Below, piece after piece: positions 28,840-36,814 of a stretch of 64,000 bases of DNA (position 1 is the first letter of the stretch; every line of letters starts with the position of its first letter). Under the pieces are notes generated by a model. It made no database searches. It was given only the letters and a program-made list of their open reading frames with translations, and was not told the DNA's origin. The stretch spans positions 50,542 to 114,541 of the forward strand of contig NZ_RSEJ01000023.1 in the NCBI RefSeq assembly GCF_009910675.1. The letters are read 5' to 3'. A program made the position numbers and the translations under genes. This stretch comes from Photobacterium alginatilyticum. GTDB lineage: Bacteria > Pseudomonadota > Gammaproteobacteria > Enterobacterales > Vibrionaceae.

Positions 28840-29427
28840 CTACGGCCTACGGTGCATGTTTATCACATTCTCGATGGTCATGATCCCAAACATGATTTTC
28901 CGCACGAATGACTCCGAGCTACTTACAAAGTAGAAATGAGGATGCCTGGACCAAATTTTCTGCAGCTTTACATCTAATTGAGCGGCCTGATCAGTAGACT
29001 CGTTTCTTACCGGATTATTACTGCTAATATCATGTCCGGTGATTGCCGCTGATTCAAAAAATATCACGGCATCATAGCGAGCAATTTCATGTTCAAAGGT
29101 TGAATTTACCCCCTTAAAAAAATCAGTTTCCGTACCTGGCCAATAGGCCAACCCATCTAGTGATCCGCGATCACAAACCAGCAATCTATCAGGAAACTGC
29201 TTTTTATGGATTTCTTCAAAATTTTTCTGCAACTGAAAAATCGTTTTCTGGATTATCTTAACCATTTGCTCATTGTCTGAGCGCGGTATACCTCCGGAGA
29301 AAAGCACAGTTGCAGCCTCAGGGACAACGGCAATTTTATCGCCTAGCTCTCTGCGGAAAAGATCCAATGCTGTGGTTTTGCCCCCACCCGGACCACCAGT
29401 TACCACAACTTTCAACTGCTTTTTCAT
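28840..29427 (-). CDS. AAA-type nucleotide-binding protein (AAA_28-like)
   Basis: A 195-residue P-loop protein: Walker A GGPGGGKTT at about 10-18, then VVPEAATVLFSGGIPR, and LLVCDRGSLDG as a Walker B-like element. This matches small kinase-like ATPases of the AAA_28 group (NadR-kinase or thymidylate-kinase-like). The ATG at 29427 begins the normal fold; the open frame adds 48 residues that look like shadow sequence. It precedes the lipoprotein gene in one transcription unit. Its substrate is unknown. Confidence 0.72.
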   Translation of the reverse strand: MKKQLKVVVTGGPGGGKTTALDLFRRELGDKIAVVPEAATVLFSGGIPRSDNEQMVKIIQKTIFQLQKNFEEIHKKQFPDRLLVCDRGSLDGLAYWPGTETDFFKGVNSTFEHEIARYDAVIFFESAAITGHDISSNNPVRNESTDQAAQLDVKLQKIWSRHPHFYFVSSSESFVRKIMFGIMTIENVINMHRRP

Positions 29428-29583
29428 ATTTGCTCTAACTCGCTTCCTGTGATCTAAGAAGCTTAGCCAATAAAAACGACATCTGTTGGACAATGGTATT
29501 GCTGAAGTTCTCCCCGTTTGGTCTTGGTATGGTAAGCTGCCCATCAATGTATAAAAGGGTTTTAGTTTCACAAGGGAAATGTT

Positions 29584-30198
29584 ATGGAAATTTGGAAGTT
29601 GCTGCTCTTTATACCAGCGTGTTTTGCACTCAACATAACACCGGGACCTAATAACCTTTTATCTATGAATAACTCAAGATGCTATGGATTCAAATCCGCT
29701 TTTATAGCGGGACTAGGCCGAATCACTGCATTTTCAGGAATGATTGCTCTCGCAGCTTCAGGGCTAGCTGTCGTGTTATACACATCGGAAACATTATTCT
29801 TTCTTATTAAACTGGCGGGTGCAATTTATTTGCTATGGATAGCCTTTAACCTTTGGCGTTCAGAATCCAGTCCTGTCACTGATATCGAACGAAGAAAAAG
29901 TCTTCCTGGGTTAGCAAGGCAAGAGTTTGCACTGGCAGCAGGTAATCCAAAAGCTATCCTAATTTTTACAGCCTTCCTGCCCCAGTTCGTTGACGTAAAA
30001 GCTAACGTAAACGCGCAGTTTTTCATGTTAGGTGGTACATTTCTCCTATTAGAAATGCTGGCAATCTCAATCTACGCACTCTTTGGCTTATACCTAAGGC
30101 ATTGGTTCTCGAAACCCAAAATGGCAAAGCGTTTTAACAAGGCTTGTTCACTATTTTTAGTCTTTTCTGGTGCTAACTTGCTGTTTAGTCGCCAATAG
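29584..30198 (+). CDS. LysE/RhtB family amino-acid exporter
   Basis: A 204-residue inner-membrane protein of the LysE superfamily: ALNITPGPNNLLSMNNS near the N-terminus is the family signature (GPN), and about six helices follow with ALAAGNPKAILIFTAFLPQF in the middle. It should export an amino acid or derivative such as threonine or homoserine lactone. An AAGGG site precedes the ATG. It is divergent from the NTPase gene. Confidence 0.87.
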   Translation: MEIWKLLLFIPACFALNITPGPNNLLSMNNSRCYGFKSAFIAGLGRITAFSGMIALAASGLAVVLYTSETLFFLIKLAGAIYLLWIAFNLWRSESSPVTDIERRKSLPGLARQEFALAAGNPKAILIFTAFLPQFVDVKANVNAQFFMLGGTFLLLEMLAISIYALFGLYLRHWFSKPKMAKRFNKACSLFLVFSGANLLFSRQ

Positions 30199-30307
30199 GT
30201 TCAACCTATCAAATTGATAAGCCTAAACGATTATAACTATTGGCATGAACACTCCATACTTATTAAATCAAAGAGGACAAACAACTCGAAAAATATGGAG
30301 TACCGTT

Positions 30308-30541
30308 ATGACTGTAGACAAATTAAGAGATAGCTTAACACATGCTCGTGCCAACTACTGGATACTGACTTTTGTTTGTAGCGCTATATTAGCGTTATTC
30401 TTAAATGAGCTAAATCAGGACGTAAACCCAAGCTATTTAATGACATACTCTATCTCGCTTGCTATTGGCTATTACCTATCCACAGAGCTTAAAAAAACGA
30501 TAATATCAATTAAGGTTGAACTAGATAACCTTATCTTATAA
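30308..30541 (+). CDS. Small two-helix membrane protein
   Basis: A 77-residue protein with two transmembrane helices (about 17-32 and 43-58) separated by a short polar loop and ending in a basic, amphipathic tail. The ATG at 30308 has GGAG eight bases upstream, which is better than an in-frame ATG at 30245. I do not recognise a family. It lies about 110 bases after the exporter gene and might be read with it. Confidence 0.55.
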   Translation: MTVDKLRDSLTHARANYWILTFVCSAILALFLNELNQDVNPSYLMTYSISLAIGYYLSTELKKTIISIKVELDNLIL

Positions 30542-30777
30542 TGATTGGTTAATGATGCGGCATCACCACCTATTCAATTGATATCAAGCCAGGTCAATTA
30601 GGATACATTGAGGATTTCTGACAATATGTAGATCTAGTTTTTTTGGAAAGAAATCGCTCATATCTCATCTTCCCTCGCATAAATGCCCAAAAACATTACA
30701 AGTATTTTTGTGATTAATAGTCCAATGACTTGATTTAGTGTAAAGTACCCGTTTTATTGACTATCAACATTAATATT

Positions 30778-31179
30778 ATGAGTGACATTTTTAAGACACT
30801 ACTAAACCTGCGTTCTCTACGCGCCGCTGCACGAGAAGAGTTCACGCTAGAGCAACTTAAAGAAGCCCTTGAGAAACTACAAACTGTAGTTACTGAGCGT
30901 GAAGAAGCTGAAGCAGAATCTCGCCAGGCCGACAAAGAAAAAGAAGAAAAATTAAAAGCATACCGCGAGATGTTAATCGCAGATGGCATCGATCCAGAAG
31001 AGTTGCTAGCTACTCTGGCCGACGCCCCTAAGAAAGCAAAGCGTGCGCCTCGTCCAGCTAAGTATAAATTCACCGTAGATGGTGAAGAGCGTACTTGGAC
31101 AGGCCAAGGTCGTATGCCTTCGCCTTTGAAGGAAGCTATCGAAAGTGAAGGAAAATCACTAGATGATTTTCTGATCTAA
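30778..31179 (+). CDS. hns: H-NS family nucleoid protein
   Basis: A 133-residue H-NS protein. The N-terminal half is helical and charged (oligomerisation, about 1-80) and the C-terminal domain ends with the H-NS DNA-binding motif TWTGQGRMPSPL. It should bind curved, AT-rich DNA and silence genes. The ATG at 30778 gives the usual MSDIFKTLLN start; an upstream in-frame ATG adds seven residues. A strong terminator follows four bases after the stop. Whether it is the main H-NS or a paralogue cannot be told from this window. Confidence 0.95.
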   Translation: MSDIFKTLLNLRSLRAAAREEFTLEQLKEALEKLQTVVTEREEAEAESRQADKEKEEKLKAYREMLIADGIDPEELLATLADAPKKAKRAPRPAKYKFTVDGEERTWTGQGRMPSPLKEAIESEGKSLDDFLI

Positions 31180-31184
31180 GCTGT

Positions 31185-31207
31185 AAAGCCCCGATTCGCG
31201 GGGCTTT
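31185..31207 (+). terminator. Terminator of the H-NS gene
   Basis: AAAGCCCCG pairs perfectly with CGGGGCTTT around ATTCG. Confidence 0.85.
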
Positions 31208-31226
31208 CACTTGCGCTCACACTTTT

Positions 31227-31253
31227 TATACCCAAGCTACCTCAAGATGCTCG
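31227..31253. repeat. Dispersed intergenic repeat, copy 1 (partial)
   Basis: These 27 bases (TATACCCAAGCTACCTCAAG followed by ATGCTCG) recur exactly at 63853-63879. Similar flanks (CGAGA...TTA...TTGGCTT) continue to about 31272 with deletions, so this seems a shortened copy of a longer element lying between two converging genes. Confidence 0.75.
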
Positions 31254-31272
31254 AGATTAATGGAACCTTGGC

Positions 31273-31824
31273 TTATTGATAGTTAACCAAATACGTCACT
31301 TGAACAAAATCGTTGGCAAAAGCAGTCGCCTTCGCTTGTTCCAGTTTGATCTCTTTTGACGTTTTACCAAACAGCGGGATCCCTTCGCCCAATAGCACTG
31401 GAACACGGGTAATGGTCATTTCACTAATTAACTCAAGGTTAAGAAAAGCCTGAATAGTGGCACCACCATCGATATAAGCATGCTGATGACCTTCGCTCTC
31501 AAGGCGAGCTATCAAAGCACCAATATCACCAGAGTACATCTCTACTCTACCCTTCATATTGTCTGGCGCTTCTTTCAGCGTATTACTCAGCACAATGATC
31601 CGCATATTGCCATACGGCCATTGCTCGGGTGCCAGGTTCATGGCGGAAATTACTTCCATCGTTGAGCGGCCCATAATCAGACAATCAACAGAAGCCAAGT
31701 AGTCATCCCAGCCGGTATCGACTTCGACATCAGGCTTGCCTGCAGTATGTAACCAGTCAACACTGCCATCTTTTTTTGCAATAAAACCATCAACACTGGT
31801 TGCGATATATACCGAACATTTCAT
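31273..31824 (-). CDS. RibD-C/dihydrofolate-reductase-like protein
   Basis: A 183-residue protein of the DHFR-like RibD C-terminal family: MKCSVYIATSVDGFIAKKDGSVDWL at the start (adenine-nucleotide site region), LIMGRSTMEV and HAYIDGGATIQAFL later. These are NADPH-dependent reductases of unclear substrate, often called DHFR-family. The ATG at 31824 begins the normal fold; eleven extra in-frame residues upstream are probably untranslated. It is divergent from a TetR gene that probably represses both. Confidence 0.83.
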   Translation of the reverse strand: MKCSVYIATSVDGFIAKKDGSVDWLHTAGKPDVEVDTGWDDYLASVDCLIMGRSTMEVISAMNLAPEQWPYGNMRIIVLSNTLKEAPDNMKGRVEMYSGDIGALIARLESEGHQHAYIDGGATIQAFLNLELISEMTITRVPVLLGEGIPLFGKTSKEIKLEQAKATAFANDFVQVTYLVNYQ

Positions 31825-31870
31825 ATTTTTGCTCTTTCTGAAAAATGCCGAACTCACCTTAGACCCTTTC

Positions 31871-31917
31871 TTGGCTTTAAGTTCTGTTTGAGTTACAATT
31901 AATTCTACAATGTAGAA
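31871..31917 (+). promoter_or_regulatory. Promoter and palindromic operator before the TetR gene
   Basis: A sigma70-type promoter TTGGCT (31871-31876), 17-base spacer, TACAAT (31894-31899) faces the TetR gene. The palindrome TTCTACA-A-TGTAGAA (31903-31917) lies at the expected start point and between the two divergent genes, so it is a good candidate for the TetR operator. Confidence 0.65.
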
Positions 31918-31945
31918 ATTAATATTAGTCTAGCGAGGATACAAA

Positions 31946-32506
31946 ATGCCTGTCAAGGAGAAAAAACGAGGCCGCCCTAAGGGATCAGGCAGTCAGCTGA
32001 GTAAAGAAAGCATCATGGAGGTGGCAAAGAGATTAATGCAGGAAGACGGGAAGATCCCCAGTATTCGTAAGCTCGCAGCATGCCTAAGTGTTGATGCCAT
32101 GGCGATTTACCATTATTTCAGCAACAAGAATGCACTCTTGGAAGCGATCACCACTTCATTGATCGAAGATATCTATGAACCGAAGGTGAGTGATAACTGG
32201 AAATCAGAGCTCAATGAACTGTGCACGAGCTACTTAACGCTATTAAGCCGTTATCCCGGGTTGTTGGAAACACTGCTAGGAATGGACTCGCACAGCCCTG
32301 CAGCGGTATTTATCGAACGATTCCGGGTCGTAGTCGAACCATTAGAACTAGACGCTGAATCAGCAAAGAACGCACTGGATCTGTTGGCCGACTACCTTCA
32401 CGGCTATGCGTTTGCGTTACAGTGCAATAACAGCCAGTCGACGCTTGACTTGAAAATGATCAAAGGTCCCATCGAGTTGTATTGCGTGGCGCTGGAAAAT
32501 GCTTAA
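31946..32506 (+). CDS. TetR-family transcriptional repressor
   Basis: A 186-residue TetR protein: basic RGRPKGSG tail, helix-turn-helix SIRKLAACLSVDAMAIYHYFSNK (about 40-62), and an all-helical ligand domain. GAGGATACAAA precedes the ATG. It is divergent from the RibD-like gene, and a palindrome lies between them. The C-terminal domain is short and the ligand is unknown. Confidence 0.9.
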   Translation: MPVKEKKRGRPKGSGSQLSKESIMEVAKRLMQEDGKIPSIRKLAACLSVDAMAIYHYFSNKNALLEAITTSLIEDIYEPKVSDNWKSELNELCTSYLTLLSRYPGLLETLLGMDSHSPAAVFIERFRVVVEPLELDAESAKNALDLLADYLHGYAFALQCNNSQSTLDLKMIKGPIELYCVALENA

Positions 32507-32517
32507 ATTCATCCCTA

Positions 32518-33654
32518 TTAAACAACAACGGTATTCCGACCCGAATGTTTAGCGTGATATAGCTTTTCATCTGCACGGGATAAAGCCTCTTGAAAAGACT
32601 CATTTTCGTCATTAATCGCAACCCCCGCACTGATCGTTATCTCAAACGCGATGTGATTGTGTTTAAATTTTAATCGTGAGGTTTTTCGCCTTACACGCTC
32701 AGCACAGTTGAAAGCGGCTTCTTCATTCTCGAAAAAACCTACAATGACAAACTCCTCCCCGCCAAAGCGAACGCAATAATCATTACTTCTTACATTATCT
32801 ACCATCACATTCGCGACCTTGGCTAACACTTCATCACCGCATTTGTGTCCAAAGCGATCATTAATCGATTTAAAGTGGTCAATATCTAAAAAGATAATTG
32901 CCAAGAGGTTGTCCTTATCTCGTTGTCGTCTATTGATAATTGTGGGTAATATTTCACCTAGAAACCTTTTCGTATAAAGGTTCGTTAGAGGATCTCGAAT
33001 AGCCACATCTTCAAGCTGCCGAACAAAATAATTGACGAGAAGCAACACCAGGACAACAAAAGAAATAAAGCTGAGAAGCAGAGCACCAGACGCTTTTAAT
33101 ATAATCCGATGAATATTTTCTAGCATATCATCAAGATAAATGCCCGTTCCTAGCGCCCAGTCCCAAGGCTTAAAATAGGATATATAGGAAATTTTGGGGT
33201 ATTCCAGCGCCGAATGTGGCTTTGGCCAAGAGTAGGAAACCCATCCTCCCCCGTTTTTCGCTTTCCCAATAAAGTCCCTGAAAACTTGCGCTCCATTACT
33301 ATCAACCCAATCGATCTGGTTTGTACCAACCCTTTCTGGAGTATAGGGCTGCATAAGCAATACGCCATCTCCACTATTAATCCAATAATAGCCGTTTTCA
33401 CCAAATGTCGCCGACTCAAGCGCGTTCATCGCCAGGGTTTGAGCATCCTCAACGCTGACCTCCCCTCGCGAGGCTAAGATATAAAAAGACTCAATAATGC
33501 CGATACCCACTTCGGAGATATATTTGGACTGCGCTCTTTTTTCCTCCTTGAGGCTATTGGAATATGAGAGAAAGAAAAAGTATAGAAAGGCCAAGGCGCC
33601 TGCACTGATAAGCAGAAAAACCGAAATCAGCCTCTTATAGATTACTGAGTACAT
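32518..33654 (-). CDS. Diguanylate cyclase with periplasmic Cache domain
   Basis: A 378-residue membrane protein: TM1 at about 7-30, a single Cache domain (sCache_2-like, with FGENGYYWINSGDG and WDWALGTGIYLDDM) between about 45 and 180, TM2 near 190-212, and a GGDEF domain. The active site is GGEEF at 298-302, so it should make cyclic di-GMP in response to a small ligand such as a carboxylate. It has no good ribosome site. It converges with the TetR gene and stands alone. Confidence 0.88.
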   Translation of the reverse strand: MYSVIYKRLISVFLLISAGALAFLYFFFLSYSNSLKEEKRAQSKYISEVGIGIIESFYILASRGEVSVEDAQTLAMNALESATFGENGYYWINSGDGVLLMQPYTPERVGTNQIDWVDSNGAQVFRDFIGKAKNGGGWVSYSWPKPHSALEYPKISYISYFKPWDWALGTGIYLDDMLENIHRIILKASGALLLSFISFVVLVLLLVNYFVRQLEDVAIRDPLTNLYTKRFLGEILPTIINRRQRDKDNLLAIIFLDIDHFKSINDRFGHKCGDEVLAKVANVMVDNVRSNDYCVRFGGEEFVIVGFFENEEAAFNCAERVRRKTSRLKFKHNHIAFEITISAGVAINDENESFQEALSRADEKLYHAKHSGRNTVVV

Positions 33655-33927
33655 TGTCAGTTACATATCTCTCAAATTAGAATATCCAGTTATAGAGACC
33701 TCATATTTTGAATTATTTCAACCTCGCAAATTGTGATACTCACCCCAAAATTTAACCTTCATTTTGTTGGTTTATTGCAATCCTAAGCCTTACGTGAGCA
33801 CATATGCGCATATTGATCTGGCTAAAAATACAGCTAGGATCACCTTTATCCACATTCATGCTATTCATACATATCCGTTTGCTATTACCATTTCTATGCA
33901 TCGCAGGGTAATCAGAAAGGCAGCACC

Positions 33928-34080
33928 ATGGAATATTCACATAAACAAGTTCCCATGGAACCAAAAGAAGACGATAACAACACAGAAAAGAGACCAATGG
34001 ATGAAGTACTCGACAGAGTAACCAAATTGGCATTAGAAACAATAGAGCAGTTATCCTCTAAAAAAAGTAACTCACAATAA
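33928..34080 (+). CDS. Small 50-residue acidic protein
   Basis: A short gene that is missed by length filters. An AAAGG site lies seven bases before the ATG, the frame encodes 50 residues starting MEYSHKQVPMEPKEDDNN with a helical second half (MDEVLDRVTKLALETIEQL), and the stop is followed 16 bases later by a strong stem-loop terminator. There is no signal peptide, membrane segment or cysteine. No homologue is recognised. Ribosome site, codon use and terminator together support a real monocistronic gene; the function is unknown. Confidence 0.6.
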   Translation: MEYSHKQVPMEPKEDDNNTEKRPMDEVLDRVTKLALETIEQLSSKKSNSQ

Positions 34081-34095
34081 TTAACACCTCTGAAT

Positions 34096-34118
34096 AAAGG
34101 TCACTGTAGTGACCTTTT
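34096..34118 (+). terminator. Terminator of the small gene
   Basis: AAAGGTCACT pairs with AGTGACCTTT (10 bp, tight loop of GT; four bases if the last pair stays open), followed by T. Confidence 0.8.
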
Positions 34119-34169
34119 AAGAAATCAAATCAAACCAGTATTTATCTATTAGCAATGGAGATATATAAA

Positions 34170-34211
34170 AATAACGTAAATACAAGTACTATCTATTCAA
34201 TTTACGTTATT
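34170..34211. repeat. AT-rich inverted repeat
   Basis: Perfect 12-base arms AATAACGTAAAT and ATTTACGTTATT are separated by 18 bases, between the small gene and the 3' end of the U32 gene. It may be a regulator site or a weak hairpin. Confidence 0.5.
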
Positions 34212-34326
34212 AAATAGTTTTAATGTAAATAATAATATGGATTTTCAGCTATGCCGCCCATGCTCTCTGCACAAGGCGGCACCTTGTTGTATTTCCGTAT
34301 ACTCTTAACTAAACGCTCATAACGGC

Positions 34327-36570
34327 CTACAACCCTTTCTTATACTGCGCATTGGTTGTCGGCAAGATAGCATGCTCTAGCGCCTGTCTGGCCCCTTCCC
34401 CACCGTTGATTAGGTTCTGGAACAGCTGGATCACACTGGCCTTATCTTCTTTGACGGTAGTTTGCGTTTTGATATCTCTTAGATCAACAAAGAAGCTCGA
34501 AAACATTCCTTCGAGATCAGACGAAATCTCGGTATTCAGGAAGTTATGTTCACTGTAAAGCGAGTTGTGATCGCCCTTTTGCTTATCAAGAACGAAAGAG
34601 GCATCTTTCAGATTGATAATCGACGCAGACTTCTTGCACTTCCTAAGACACTTCGCATCAAAGGCTTTCTTCTTGCAGCCCACTGTCTGGTGGAACAGGC
34701 ACTGGCGGCTGGTCATCAGCAGAATCGGATGGTAAATACTGTAGAACAACTTGAAGTTGTCTGGTCTTGCAATAGGCTTAATCTGTTTCTTGTTGATTTC
34801 ATTAGAGATGAATGAGCCAACACAGTTAAACTCTTCCTTCATGCAAAGGAGGCTAAATGAGTTCGTTACATTGAGGTAAGGGCCTGCGATCCAATCAATA
34901 CCTTTCTCATAGGCCGAGTGGGCAATACCCGTATTGTTGGTCACTATCAGTTTAGGTTGCACCTGATCAAGAAACTTAACAGCAGCGGTATAGTTTTCGC
35001 CTATCAAAATAGACGGGAACCAAGGGATCAGTTGCTCATTCTCAGTAAAAAGGTCAACCAAGCGTGGAAGTTCATGATGAAGAGAGTCTGGCAACTGATA
35101 ATAAATATCCGCCGTGGTAGAAGCGCACAGATCGATACCCTGTTTTGAAGAGATCAGTACCGACAAGGACGGCTTGTCCTGCAGTTTAGGTAACTTCTTC
35201 ACCTTTGGCGCATCAATCGGTGCAATACGGGCTTTGTCGCCATTCAAATTAAAGAATATTTGTTCTTTAATCGCAGTCAGCTCGTTAAACGGCAGGAATA
35301 CGCCTTCCTTAATATGATCTACACACAATGACTCAATATAGTATTCAGCATTATTCAGATTGTTAAGCCATTTCTCTATTACATCTTGTTCTAGAGTATA
35401 TTTATCTGAGTGAATTACCGGGTTGTCTGAATACACTTTAAACGTCCGGTCGGGTGTCGACACCGATACAGTTAATGGACAGTTCGCCTGTACAGACACA
35501 GTTATACTTAACGGAAGCTTATCTGTATTAAAGTCTTTAATTTTCTCTGCAACTGTCGTGATAATAGCCGTTTTATCATCATAGAGCTTTTTCTTGACCT
35601 GTTTTACACTCTCTTCCGTTGTGCAGTTATAGACTTTGGAAAAGTGCTTGGCTGAGTGATCGCGAGGGTTATCAATAAACATATTTTTATTGATATCGCC
35701 GACCAGATAAGAGTTTGAGAAGTCACGGTTAAACACCGTATAGAGCTCAGTGGTATCCGTAAACAACTCATTGCCATCGCAGAAATTGTCGATTTGTTTA
35801 CGCCAGTTATCTACGACTGTATACACATAGTGTGACTTCTTAATTCGCCCTTCAACTTTAAGCGAATACACCCCGGCATCGGCTAGCTCTTCAAGGTTCG
35901 AATAGGCCGAGTTATCTTTAAGATTTAGAGGATAATCTTTTCCAGCCTCGGTCGTTTGGTACTTGTCTCGGCAAGGCTGGCTGCATCTACCGCGGTTGCC
36001 CGAGCTGCCGTTTTTCACCGAGCTGATATAACACAGGCCAGAGAAGCCAATGCAATACGAGCCGTGAACGAACACTTCCATCAGCACATTATGTTCATGC
36101 CCAACCTGTGCCAGATGCTTAATCTCTTTGATATTCAGTTCGCGAGATAAGTTAACGCGACTTGCTGTTAATTTATTCAGAAAGAAGATTTGACCATCAT
36201 TATGGGTATTAGCCTGAGTCGAGGCATGAACATCAAGATCTTTAAAGTGTTCTTTTAGTATATAAAACAGACCTATATCTTGAACGATCACGCCATCAAT
36301 CTTGGTATTTACCAGCTTATTCAGCAATCGAATAATCGCTGGAATTTCACTTTCCAAAATGATGATATTTAATGTTAGAAAAATTTTGCAGTTATGTTCA
36401 TGAGCCAGTCTTACAACGCCACTCAGGTTATCAAAAGTTAAATTTGTCGCTCTATTTCTGGCGTTGAAGTTATCGAGTCCGCAGTATATCGCATCTGCAC
36501 CTGCTGCTATGGCCGCTTTTATCGACTCAATATCGCCACCTGGTGCCAATAATTCAAACTGATTTCTCAT
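34327..36570 (-). CDS. U32 family protein (RlhA-like)
   Basis: A 747-residue U32 protein. It begins with the barrel QFELLAPGGDIESIKAAI, carries the family signature MEVFVHGSYCIGFSGLCYISS plus GRCSQPC, and has a distal cysteine group (CLFHQTVGCKKK, then CLRKCKK) that could hold an iron-sulfur cluster. E. coli members of this shape (RlhA, TrhP) hydroxylate RNA bases with prephenate; the same reaction is a guess here. It is about 90 residues longer than E. coli RlhA (653). The ATG at 36570 is preferred to GTG at 36585; ribosome sites are weak for both. Single gene. Confidence 0.78.
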   Translation of the reverse strand: MRNQFELLAPGGDIESIKAAIAAGADAIYCGLDNFNARNRATNLTFDNLSGVVRLAHEHNCKIFLTLNIIILESEIPAIIRLLNKLVNTKIDGVIVQDIGLFYILKEHFKDLDVHASTQANTHNDGQIFFLNKLTASRVNLSRELNIKEIKHLAQVGHEHNVLMEVFVHGSYCIGFSGLCYISSVKNGSSGNRGRCSQPCRDKYQTTEAGKDYPLNLKDNSAYSNLEELADAGVYSLKVEGRIKKSHYVYTVVDNWRKQIDNFCDGNELFTDTTELYTVFNRDFSNSYLVGDINKNMFIDNPRDHSAKHFSKVYNCTTEESVKQVKKKLYDDKTAIITTVAEKIKDFNTDKLPLSITVSVQANCPLTVSVSTPDRTFKVYSDNPVIHSDKYTLEQDVIEKWLNNLNNAEYYIESLCVDHIKEGVFLPFNELTAIKEQIFFNLNGDKARIAPIDAPKVKKLPKLQDKPSLSVLISSKQGIDLCASTTADIYYQLPDSLHHELPRLVDLFTENEQLIPWFPSILIGENYTAAVKFLDQVQPKLIVTNNTGIAHSAYEKGIDWIAGPYLNVTNSFSLLCMKEEFNCVGSFISNEINKKQIKPIARPDNFKLFYSIYHPILLMTSRQCLFHQTVGCKKKAFDAKCLRKCKKSASIINLKDASFVLDKQKGDHNSLYSEHNFLNTEISSDLEGMFSSFFVDLRDIKTQTTVKEDKASVIQLFQNLINGGEGARQALEHAILPTTNAQYKKGL

Positions 36571-36748
36571 TGCGATATAACCCACTTTCTAACATTGCAT
36601 ATTTCAAAGGGGCGTATTCTACGTGGTTCTTTTATTCATTACCAATGTTGCCATACAGGGTGTTGGTAATGATAACTAAACGTATTTACAGGCTATTAAT
36701 GAAACGCTCGGACATTATTAGAAAAGTATTTCTCGGAACAGGAGAATC

Positions 36749-36793
36749 AAAAAACCTGCACCACCCTTTATAGGCAAAGGTGATACAGGTTTT
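36749..36793 (-). terminator. Terminator of ppsA
   Basis: On the minus strand an imperfect stem (AAACCTG..CACC with GGTG..CAGGTTT) ends in TTTTTT, 22 bases after the ppsA stop. Confidence 0.75.
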
Positions 36794-36814
36794 ACTTATC
36801 GGCGATTAATTCGC

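Noticed and set aside
34252..34281. GC-rich hairpin (TGCCGCC/GGCGGCA) after the U32 gene
   Set aside because: On the minus strand it is not followed by a T-run, and the loop is large, so a terminator is uncertain.
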